A DNA stretch of 37,329 bases from CBIFVZ01 sp966185765 (GTDB taxonomy: Bacteria > Pseudomonadota > Gammaproteobacteria > Enterobacterales > Enterobacteriaceae): positions 1-37,329 of the forward strand of contig CBIFVZ010000033.1 of assembly GCA_966185765.1 (NCBI GenBank), written 5' to 3'. Positions 8,544 through 15,261 of this stretch are shown here, piece by piece. Within the stretch, counting starts at the first letter, position 1. Every line of letters starts with the position of its first letter. The translations under genes and the position numbers were made by a program. Under the pieces are notes generated by a model. It had not been told where the DNA came from, did no database searches, and worked only from the letters and a program-made list of their open reading frames with translations.

Positions 8544-10037
8544 TCACCGCTGGTCTGCCAGACGCTGGCGGACTGCCGCCAGTGATTCAACGTTATGCAA
8601 CCTACCATCCAGAAACCGCGTTTTCAGCTCGCCCTGCTGCTCCTGCTCGCCCGTTTGCCCATCCAGCAGCTGGAGTTCACCGTGCGCGTTACGTATCACC
8701 CGCAACAGACCGCGCGCCGATCGCTTGAGGCCATTATCCGTTTTAGGTGCCTTGGCGATGGTGCGCGGCTCACCGTTCACCACGCCCCAGGTCGCCTTCA
8801 TGGCAAACCCAAAAGTATCCCGCGTGTTGTACTGGTAGGTAAAAGAGCCCACGCCAAACACCACGTTTGAGCTGGCAAATCCTTTGGCCGCCAACCGGCG
8901 TAATATCTCATCCGCGCGCTCAAGGGTGATGGAGTCGCCGTAGATAAGGCCCACGTGCGGATCGAGAACCTTATATCCCTTTTCATTTACCGTACCGCCA
9001 AAAATTTCCCACAACACTTCGACCGACCCTTTCTCCTGCGGGGTACGGTCCGCACTGGTGTCATCCAGCGCACTCGTACCGCACAAAATCTCAACCGGAT
9101 CGCCGCTGTCAGGGCGAAAAACGACGCGCCCCTGCCTTGCAAGGATCAGCGGCTTCAGTTCCCGGGCGTAACGCGTCAGCACGTGCCAGTAGTCCCAGGT
9201 ATCAGACACTATCGACACAAACCCCTGAGGATGGACTTGCGTTATCAGACGGCGGAACGTCTCAAGCTCCGTGTCCTGCTGGCCCATACACATTACGCTG
9301 TGCTCCGTGGCCGGAATACTGGCCCCAGGTACACTGTCGCCACCGTCCGGCATGTAGTATTCCCTGGCATACAGCAGCGATGGAATGCTGTCCGTTCCTT
9401 TAAAACTCAGCAGATGCCCGCAGCCAGCCTGCGCCGCGTCGTGCAGACCGGACATACCGCGGAAAGAAAAATCATGGCACTGGAAATCAAGGTGCGTCAT
9501 GTCCACGCAGGTTTGCTGCGCCCAGCGTTCACAGATACGCCGGTAGTGATGCGCAATCGTCGCATTCGTGGAGGATTTCCACAGCTCAGCGCACAGCACC
9601 GTCTCCAGATAGTTCACCAGCCAGAAGAACTCGTCATGGGTGTTGGTAATGGTCAATACCGGCACCTGCATCGGCACCTTACTTCCTTCATCCAGCGCCT
9701 TAATGTGCAACGGCAGATAGCCGAGTTTGTGTAAAGCACGAATATGTTCAGCACTTACCGCCCCAGCCCCCAGATAACCATCCATCAGACGTTGATATTC
9801 CTCGACCACCTCCTCCTGCGGGCGGTTAAAAAAACCGTCGTTGAACCTATCCACCAGCAGCCAACGCAGCACGCCCTGTAGGCCAAAGAAGACCAGCCTG
9901 CCGTCCGCCACAGGCGATGAAAAATGGTGATCGCTGCGTGGCGTCAGATTGGAATAGATTTTTGTCGTTCCCATAGGGTACTGCTCACGATGGGACACTT
10001 TATAGCCGTCAATAGCCAGCACCGGATTCATTTTCAT
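8544..10037 (-). CDS. nadV: Nicotinamide phosphoribosyltransferase
   Basis: This 497-residue protein belongs to the NAMPT/NadV family, which joins nicotinamide and PRPP to give NMN and so bypasses deamidation in NAD salvage. Family motifs seen are QCHDFSFRGMSG, LLSFKGTDSIPSLLYA, ATEHSVMCMG (catalytic histidine) and VVFRPDSGDPVEI (phosphoribosyl-binding aspartate). It starts with an ATG that overlaps the upstream PRPP synthase-like stop as ATGA and has AGGAG six bases before it; a second ATG two codons later is less well placed. E. coli K-12 lacks this enzyme. Pairing with a PRPP-synthesising gene and a divergent NrtR-type regulator strongly supports nicotinamide salvage. Confidence 0.94.
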   Translation of the reverse strand: MKMNPVLAIDGYKVSHREQYPMGTTKIYSNLTPRSDHHFSSPVADGRLVFFGLQGVLRWLLVDRFNDGFFNRPQEEVVEEYQRLMDGYLGAGAVSAEHIRALHKLGYLPLHIKALDEGSKVPMQVPVLTITNTHDEFFWLVNYLETVLCAELWKSSTNATIAHHYRRICERWAQQTCVDMTHLDFQCHDFSFRGMSGLHDAAQAGCGHLLSFKGTDSIPSLLYAREYYMPDGGDSVPGASIPATEHSVMCMGQQDTELETFRRLITQVHPQGFVSIVSDTWDYWHVLTRYARELKPLILARQGRVVFRPDSGDPVEILCGTSALDDTSADRTPQEKGSVEVLWEIFGGTVNEKGYKVLDPHVGLIYGDSITLERADEILRRLAAKGFASSNVVFGVGSFTYQYNTRDTFGFAMKATWGVVNGEPRTIAKAPKTDNGLKRSARGLLRVIRNAHGELQLLDGQTGEQEQQGELKTRFLDGRLHNVESLAAVRQRLADQR

Positions 10038-10906
10038 TTTTCACTCCTTTGACGATAAATAGCGTCAATATCAATCAGCCTTACCTGCGGATGCTGCCAC
10101 TCGGGCGAAGCCAGCGAGGTCGTGGTGTAAATAACGTCGATTCCGCCTTCCAGCAGTGGTGCAATACCTTTAGAAAACAGGCCGTGAGTCACATACAGAG
10201 CAACACTGCGCGCTCCTGCCTGTCGCAGCACGTTTGCCGCCCCGATAAAGGTGCCTCCACCGTCACAGATGTCATCGACAATAAGCACATCACGTCCCGC
10301 TACCTCGCCAGACAGCAGCGCAAACCCGGTTAACGCGCCCGTTTTCACGTCCCGCCGCTTGGTCATGGTGGCATACTCGCCAGCGCCACTCGCCTGAACG
10401 ACCTCATGGATTTTCTTAAGCGCGCCCGCGTCCGGCGCAACCGCCAGTAGCTGTCCAGCCCGCAGCCCTTCACGTAACACCGGGTGTTGCAGCACGCAGC
10501 GATGCTGGGGTACTGCTACCAGGTTATCGACGGCCGCCGCTGCCGCCTCGCTGTGGGGATCGAGCACCAGGACACGGTCGAACCCGATGCCGTTGAGGTA
10601 TTGAGCAAATACCCGCAGCGCGAAACTGTCGCCGGCACACAGGTGCCTGTCCTGCCGGGCATAAGGGAGCCAGGGAAGTTCAAGATGCCGGAAGGAGATG
10701 TCACAGACGTGCGTTACGGCATCGACCAGCTGTGCCAGCAGCATCAAATCGTTCATATCACGCATGGCCCGCGCCCTTATGCGCATAACCCGGGCACTGT
10801 CGGGCATGTGTTGCGTAATGCGTAGCCACACGGCCCCGTCGGGAAATTGCCCCTGCTCAAACGCAACCGCCTGATCATCCAGAAAAAGCTGTAGTTCGTA
10901 ACTCAT
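10034..10906 (-). CDS. Ribose-phosphate pyrophosphokinase-like protein of the NAD salvage operon
   Basis: This 290-residue protein is a divergent member of the PRPP synthase family, which makes PRPP from ribose 5-phosphate and ATP. The start MSYELQLFLDDQ is chosen because AGGAGGG lies just upstream; an ATG 16 codons earlier falls inside the operator region. Visible are the N-terminal half of the family (LPYARQDRH, the ATP-binding region near residue 90) and the PRPP-binding loop DVLIVDDICDGGGTF near residue 215. It is shorter than the housekeeping Prs (315 residues). It overlaps nadV by four bases, so its product PRPP would be used directly by NadV. Expression is probably repressed by the divergent NrtR-type protein. 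Confidence 0.88.
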   Translation of the reverse strand: MSYELQLFLDDQAVAFEQGQFPDGAVWLRITQHMPDSARVMRIRARAMRDMNDLMLLAQLVDAVTHVCDISFRHLELPWLPYARQDRHLCAGDSFALRVFAQYLNGIGFDRVLVLDPHSEAAAAAVDNLVAVPQHRCVLQHPVLREGLRAGQLLAVAPDAGALKKIHEVVQASGAGEYATMTKRRDVKTGALTGFALLSGEVAGRDVLIVDDICDGGGTFIGAANVLRQAGARSVALYVTHGLFSKGIAPLLEGGIDVIYTTTSLASPEWQHPQVRLIDIDAIYRQRSEK

Positions 10907-10934
10907 CGTATCCCTCCTGCCTGACGTTGAGATA

Positions 10935-10963
10935 ATAATGTCTTTGAGACACATTTAGTGCAA
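10935..10963 (-). promoter_or_regulatory. Candidate promoter of the prs-like/nadV operon
   Basis: On the minus strand TTGCAC (10958-10963) and CATTAT (10935-10940) are separated by 17 bases. The operator copy at 10939-10951 fills the spacer and the upstream edge of the -10, a repressor-blocking arrangement. The hexamers are only moderate matches to consensus. Confidence 0.5.
10939..10951. promoter_or_regulatory. NrtR-type operator, copy 1
   Basis: TGTCTTTGAGACA is a perfect palindrome with arms TGTCT/AGACA and a three-base centre. It lies in the divergent spacer between the prs-like gene and the NrtR-type regulator, where an autoregulated operator is expected. A second copy is centred 33 bp away, about three helical turns. 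Confidence 0.65.
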
Positions 10964-10971
10964 GCAATATT

Positions 10972-10984
10972 TGTCCCAAAGACA
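10972..10984. promoter_or_regulatory. NrtR-type operator, copy 2
   Basis: TGTCCCAAAGACA, read on the minus strand as TGTCTTTGGGACA, differs from copy 1 at a single base. It is flanked by ATT and AAT, which lengthens the dyad. Together the two sites could hold a dimer pair on one helix face. Confidence 0.62.
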
Positions 10985-11030
10985 CAAATAAAAACCATCA
11001 CACTGATACCTAAGGGAAAAAATATGAAGC

Positions 11031-11058
11031 TTGTTGCTTTTTGTCGGGCTGATACACT
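11031..11058 (+). promoter_or_regulatory. Candidate promoter of the NrtR-type regulator
   Basis: TTGTTG (11031-11036) and TACACT (11053-11058) are spaced 16 bases apart, about 30 bases before the regulator ATG. Both are moderate matches, and the operators lie about 50 bases upstream. Confidence 0.35.
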
Positions 11059-11089
11059 CACGGCACCCGTAATCAGCCGCGAGTAAGCT

Positions 11090-11812
11090 ATGAGTAGTGA
11101 TGACGTGGAGTACCTGAAAAATTACGACGCAGCGCGCTTTACTGCGCCGCTGGTCACCGTGGATAGCGTGCTGTTTACGCTGCACCAACAAACGCTGTGC
11201 GTGCTGCTGGTAAAACGCGCGAATCAGCCACAGCGGGACCGCTGGGGGTTGCCCGGCGGCTTTATTGACGTGACGCGTGACGCCTCCACGCGGGAAACCG
11301 CGCTACGAAAGCTCACCGAAAAAGCGGGCGTATCGCCTTCCTGGCTTGAGCAGCTTGATACCTTCTCCGGTCCACAAAGAGATCCACGCGGCTGGAGCCT
11401 GACCGTTGCCTGGTATGCGCTTATCGCCTGGGCTGACTGCGCTCCCCATATTGACAGCGTGAGCGACGCGCAATGGCTCCCCGTCAGTGAACTGACTCAC
11501 ATTGAAACGGCCTTTGACCACCATGCAATTATTCAGGCTGCGCTACACCGGCTACGTCAGAAAACCATGTATTCGCTCATCCCGGCCTTCTGCCTGCCAG
11601 AAACCTTTACGCAGTCACAGTTGCACGACGCCACGGAAATCATTCTCGGTCACCCCATACAGCGTAAAAGCCTGATTCGCCGTTTTGAAGCATCGGGCAT
11701 GTTTGAAGAAACCGGGGAAAGCGTCGCAACAGGCGCGCGCAAGGCACGGCTGTGGCGGCGCAAAGCAGATGTCGATTTTCACCTTTTCTCGCGCAATTTA
11801 CTCGCAAACTAA
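11090..11812 (+). CDS. nrtR: NrtR-type transcriptional regulator (Nudix domain plus winged helix)
   Basis: The 240 residues have a Nudix-fold N-terminal part (about 20-145) and a C-terminal winged-helix part, the layout of NrtR regulators of NAD synthesis, which sense ADP-ribose or related NAD breakdown products. The Nudix box at residues 56-80 is degenerate: the usual REUxEE core reads RKLTEK (73-78), so the two metal-binding glutamates are lost and hydrolysis is unlikely, as reported for NrtR proteins. The C-terminal region includes HPIQRKSLIRRFEASG, a family-like stretch. It is divergent from the prs-like/nadV operon with two operator-like palindromes between. The gene name rests on domain layout and context. 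Confidence 0.85.
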   Translation: MSSDDVEYLKNYDAARFTAPLVTVDSVLFTLHQQTLCVLLVKRANQPQRDRWGLPGGFIDVTRDASTRETALRKLTEKAGVSPSWLEQLDTFSGPQRDPRGWSLTVAWYALIAWADCAPHIDSVSDAQWLPVSELTHIETAFDHHAIIQAALHRLRQKTMYSLIPAFCLPETFTQSQLHDATEIILGHPIQRKSLIRRFEASGMFEETGESVATGARKARLWRRKADVDFHLFSRNLLAN

Positions 11813-11892
11813 AACACCAGCGCGGTGACACACTGTTGATAACGGTCGCCATAACTGGAAATATCCGAGTTTGCCCGCCAGGCGGATTAAAT

Positions 11893-11905
11893 CGTCTCAA
11901 AGACT
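11893..11905. promoter_or_regulatory. Third NrtR-type operator match, upstream of telA
   Basis: CGTCTCAAAGACT carries the 11-base core GTCTCAAAGAC that is identical to the core of operator copy 1 read on the other strand. It lies 81 bases after the regulator stop and about 124 bases before the telA start, in a 216-base non-coding gap. It may control telA, or be a chance or terminator-related dyad. Confidence 0.45.
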
Positions 11906-12028
11906 GATTTTGTTTAACGCAGTTGGCGCATCATGCTGCCTGAAGTACCATTCATCCCTGACCTTTCCGCGGTTTTGTGCTTTGTTGCCGCGGTTTAACA
12001 CGGACAACATTTATCGAGGATGCCTTTA

Positions 12029-13156
12029 ATGACGGAAAATACCTCTGTCACCACTGCACAGCCGCTTTCTACGCAAGTCACTGAAGCCTTGCCGGCGCTA
12101 CAAAACTTAACGCCGCAGGAGCAGGAAGAAGTTCAGCAACTGGTCGCACAAATTGATATCACCGACCCGGTGCTGTCGATTTCCTATGGCGCCAAAACCA
12201 TGAACAGCATTTCACGTTTCTCCGACTCGCTGCTGGAACAGGTAAGGGCCAAAGACGCAGGGGTTATTGGCGAACAGCTCACCGACCTGCTTGGCAAAGT
12301 GAAATCCGTCGACCTGAGTACATTTGGCGAAAAACCGGGCTTTATGGCCTCGCTGCCGGTGGTGGGCAAGCTGTTTAACCGCATTGAGCGCACCCTGGCC
12401 GAGTACCAGACGCTGGCTCAACAGGTCGATACCGTCACCGAAAAGCTCGATACCGCAATGGTTGACCTGCTGCGCAACATCTCCACGCTGGAGCAGCTTT
12501 TTATCCGCAACCGCGAATTTTTCCAGCAGATAAACCTGCACATTATTGCCGGTAAGCAAAAAGTAGCGCAGCTTCAGGAAGTGGATCTGCCTGCCGCTCA
12601 GGCGCAGGTCGCCGACGACCCGATGAACGCTCAGAAAGTGCGCGACCTGCTGGAAGGCATCCAGCGCTTTGAGCGCCGCCTGCACGACCTGATGCTCTCG
12701 CGCACCATCGCTATTCAGACTGCGCCGCAGATTCGTCTCATGCAGGGCAACAGCCAGTCGCTGGCCGAAAAAATTCAGAGCAGCATTCTTTCTACCATTC
12801 CTATCTGGAAAAGCCAGATTGTGCTGGCGCTGTCGCTGCACAACCAGCGCCAGGCAACGAAGCTGCAAAAAGACGTGGCCGATACCACCAACGAGATGCT
12901 GCGCCGCAACGCTGAATTGCTGCAAACCGGCACCATCGAAACCGCGCGTGAAGTTGAACGCTCCGTGGTGGATATCGAAACCCTGCGCGATGTCCAGGCC
13001 CGCCTGCTGAACACCATCGAAGAGACCGTCACCATTGCCAGCGACGCCCGCACGCGCCGCCAGGAAGTGGAGCAGGAACTCTCGACGATGGAAAACGATC
13101 TGCGCACTCGCCTGGCAAACATCGCCAGCAGTGGCGCGCGTCCGTCTCAGTCATAA
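12029..13156 (+). CDS. TelA/KlaA family protein (toxic anion resistance family)
   Basis: A soluble, mostly helical 375-residue protein of the TelA family (PF05816, named for plasmid tellurite resistance; true role unsettled). I start at MTENTSVTTA: GAGG lies nine bases upstream, whereas the ATG nine bases earlier touches the GAGG directly. Family-like segments are LLRNISTLEQLFIRNREFF near residue 155, IAIQTAPQIRLMQGN near 235 and KLQKDVADTTNEMLRRNAE near 290. Long heptad-like stretches suggest coiled coil; there is no signal peptide or membrane segment. It heads a co-directional run with five XpaC-like membrane proteins, echoing the xpaC-telA pairing known in Bacillus and other bacteria. Tellurite resistance should not be assumed. 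Confidence 0.86.
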   Translation: MTENTSVTTAQPLSTQVTEALPALQNLTPQEQEEVQQLVAQIDITDPVLSISYGAKTMNSISRFSDSLLEQVRAKDAGVIGEQLTDLLGKVKSVDLSTFGEKPGFMASLPVVGKLFNRIERTLAEYQTLAQQVDTVTEKLDTAMVDLLRNISTLEQLFIRNREFFQQINLHIIAGKQKVAQLQEVDLPAAQAQVADDPMNAQKVRDLLEGIQRFERRLHDLMLSRTIAIQTAPQIRLMQGNSQSLAEKIQSSILSTIPIWKSQIVLALSLHNQRQATKLQKDVADTTNEMLRRNAELLQTGTIETAREVERSVVDIETLRDVQARLLNTIEETVTIASDARTRRQEVEQELSTMENDLRTRLANIASSGARPSQS

Positions 13157-13162
13157 ATCCCG

Positions 13163-13183
13163 GGCGGAGCGTACGGCTCCGCC
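13163..13183 (+). other. Intercistronic hairpin between telA and the first XpaC-like gene
   Basis: GGCGGAGC-GTACG-GCTCCGCC gives an 8-bp perfect stem, six bases after the telA stop, with no T-run. It may protect the telA message or reduce read-through into the downstream genes. Confidence 0.5.
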
Positions 13184-13207
13184 ACCTTTGCCCTTAAGAG
13201 ACTTAAC

Positions 13208-14182
13208 ATGGCACAGAACAGGGATCGGGTTGCCAGCGCGGCAATGCACAAGCTTACCGACACACTCTGGAAACGACTGGCGTGGCTCGCCGTGTGGATT
13301 TTTATTGCCTGGAGCTTTAGCGCTAACTATTTCGCCCAGGCCTCCACGCTTGAGGCCATCGGCCATCACGTGCGCAGCGACTATTTTTACGCGGCACTGG
13401 CAACCAATATCTTCGGCATTGTGCTGCTTAACCGCACCTGGGCGTATGACCGTCCGGCTTTTGCCGTTGGCCTGGTGGCGGGCTTTTTGTGGATTCTGGT
13501 GGGGGACATGCTGCCCACGCCCTGGTGGGCGGGCGCTATGGCCATTCTGGTGTCGGTGCTGACGCAGTTACTGACTGACCGGCGTCTGCGTCTGAGCCAG
13601 CTGATTGGCCTTGTGCTGCTCGGCTTCGGTACAGCATCCTACAGCTACCTCTACGCTGGTGCCTCACACAGCGGTTTCCTGGTGCTCTGGCTGCTCATTC
13701 TCGCCGCCAGCGTGTTTGTCTATTCGCGTATCAACCGCCTGCGCCGGGGCAAACAGGCCCCTCGGCCCACCTCCACGGTGGCGCTTTCAGACGCCCCTTT
13801 TGAAGCAGAAATCACGCAACTGGAAGCCATGCACCGGCTATCGCCAGCGCTGAGCGCAGACATTGCAGACATTATCAAATCCGCACGCCTGATTCAGGGC
13901 TGCATGATGAACGACCCACGCGACGTGGAGTCAGGCCGTAAATTCTTTCAGCGCTATCTGCCTGCGGTACACGAGATTCTCAGTAAAAGCCAGCAACTCT
14001 CCGGCGAACTGGCACGACACGGCGGTGCACAGGATATCAATACCCAAAGCCGGGAGCTGATTGCGTCCTTACGCTCGGCGTTCAGGCAAAAACATGCCCA
14101 ACTTTTAGAAAACGATGAAACGGAATTAAAAACGGAAATGAGTACGCTTGAGAAGCTGCTTAAGACAGATGGATTTTTATAA
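13208..14182 (+). CDS. XpaC-like membrane protein, paralogue 1
   Basis: First of five tandem paralogues (324 residues). Residues ~20-175 contain about six hydrophobic segments with the family motif GLVAGFLWILVGDMLPTPWW. A short basic linker follows (RINRLRRGKQAPRPTS), then a tail domain from PFEAEI to the end. The tail has IIKSARLIQGCMMNDPRDVE and FQRYLPAVHEIL, recalling the FLxYYLPxTLKLL stretch of XpaC (PF10112, 5-bromo-4-chloroindolyl phosphate hydrolysis family), and ends KTEMSTLEKLLKTDGFL. Topology with the tail in the cytoplasm is suggested by the basic linker. AAGAG seven bases upstream supports the start. Function is unknown; co-direction with telA suggests a common complex or stress role. 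Confidence 0.82.
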   Translation: MAQNRDRVASAAMHKLTDTLWKRLAWLAVWIFIAWSFSANYFAQASTLEAIGHHVRSDYFYAALATNIFGIVLLNRTWAYDRPAFAVGLVAGFLWILVGDMLPTPWWAGAMAILVSVLTQLLTDRRLRLSQLIGLVLLGFGTASYSYLYAGASHSGFLVLWLLILAASVFVYSRINRLRRGKQAPRPTSTVALSDAPFEAEITQLEAMHRLSPALSADIADIIKSARLIQGCMMNDPRDVESGRKFFQRYLPAVHEILSKSQQLSGELARHGGAQDINTQSRELIASLRSAFRQKHAQLLENDETELKTEMSTLEKLLKTDGFL

Positions 14183-14219
14183 AACACAGTATTTAATTGA
14201 CCGGAAATCCCCTGGCACA

Positions 14220-15227
14220 ATGATTAATTTTTATAAAAACACAAGCTGGTTGAATATCGTCTCCCTTATCCTGTTGATGTACTTCACCTCATGGACGCAG
14301 GATTTTGCCCACGAATTTTTGGCACTTACGCACACCTCCATCAGCCAAAATGCCCCTTATGTGATGAACGCTCTGGCAGCAGAAATCATCGTGTATATGC
14401 TGCTCTTCAACCGTCTGGCACTGGCGATTGGACTGGCAGCGGGCTTTTTGTGGTTTCCGGCTGGCGATCTCATGGCAATGCCCTGGTGGGTTGCTACTAT
14501 GGCTTTCTGGGTGAATGCGTTTGATATGCTTTGTAATAACAGGCACGAGAATAACGATAACGCCACCGTCCTCGGCCTGCAGTTACTCTTCTGGATAGTG
14601 GGTTTAGCCGCCTACTGGATAGCGTATTCCGGCACCTCGCATTACTGGTATCTGAGCGGCTTTATTCTGATATTCATTGTCACTCTTCCGCTTTATGTGT
14701 CTTCTTCAGAAACGCCACAAAAAGAGACAGAGCATTGCCTGCAAGAGCCATATGCAGAGCACGCGGAGCAGCATCCACAGGAACAACATGATGACGCGTA
14801 TGTTGAAGACGGCGAATGCACATTTTCAGCCGTCGAGCGCCCGTTCGAGGATGAAATAGTACGCCTGGAATCCTTCACGTTCCTGCCCGAGCACATTAAT
14901 AAAGACGTTCAGGGCATCATCAAATATGCTCGATTAATTCAGGACTGCATACTTACCGACCCGCTTGACGTAGAGCCGGGCACGAAGTTTTTGCAACGCT
15001 ATCTCCCACCCACGCTGGACATTATTGAGAAAGGCTACGATCTCACGCAGAGATTAAAAATACACGATAGTGCATACGAGCTTAAGCGTGACAAAGTAGA
15101 AATTCTTGGGGCGCTACACTCCGCCTTTCGCCAGAAACACGCCCAGCTACTGGAAAACAATACAACACACCTGAAAACCGAAATGAGCACGCTCGAAAAG
15201 CTGCTTAAGACAGATGGATTTTTGTAA
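14220..15227 (+). CDS. XpaC-like membrane protein, paralogue 2 (His/Glu-rich linker)
   Basis: Second paralogue (335 residues from MINFYKNTSW). The membrane half carries GLAAGFLWFPAGDLMAMPWW and SHYWYLSGF, which recur in the other copies. The linker, about residues 160-218, is rich in Glu, Gln and His (EHC, EHAEQHP, EQHDD) and contains two cysteines. The tail has IIKYARLIQDCILTDPLDVE and LQRYLPPTLDIIEKG. The start is uncertain: the frame is open back to an ATG at 14169 inside the end of paralogue 1, which would add 17 residues; neither start has a strong ribosome-binding site. The last 90 bases are identical to those of paralogue 3. Base composition is visibly more AT-rich than the backbone. 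Confidence 0.8.
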   Translation: MINFYKNTSWLNIVSLILLMYFTSWTQDFAHEFLALTHTSISQNAPYVMNALAAEIIVYMLLFNRLALAIGLAAGFLWFPAGDLMAMPWWVATMAFWVNAFDMLCNNRHENNDNATVLGLQLLFWIVGLAAYWIAYSGTSHYWYLSGFILIFIVTLPLYVSSSETPQKETEHCLQEPYAEHAEQHPQEQHDDAYVEDGECTFSAVERPFEDEIVRLESFTFLPEHINKDVQGIIKYARLIQDCILTDPLDVEPGTKFLQRYLPPTLDIIEKGYDLTQRLKIHDSAYELKRDKVEILGALHSAFRQKHAQLLENNTTHLKTEMSTLEKLLKTDGFL

Positions 15228-15261
15228 ACCACGACTTTTTTACTCGAGCTCTACTGACTTT

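Noticed and set aside
10955..11191. 78-residue minus-strand frame in the nrtR/prs-like spacer
   Set aside because: It covers the operators, promoters and the 5' end of the regulator gene; no ribosome-binding site or family likeness.
11836..11864. TTGATA-17-AAATAT as the telA promoter
   Set aside because: The -10 matches consensus at only about half of the positions, and other weak candidates exist in the same gap.
11967..11993. CCGCGG pair upstream of telA as a terminator
   Set aside because: Each six-base arm is itself palindromic with a 15-base loop and no T-run; this is weak evidence for a hairpin.
12029..13156. Calling the telA-family gene a proven tellurite resistance determinant
   Set aside because: The family name comes from plasmid genes, and chromosomal members have unclear roles; sequence shows family membership only.
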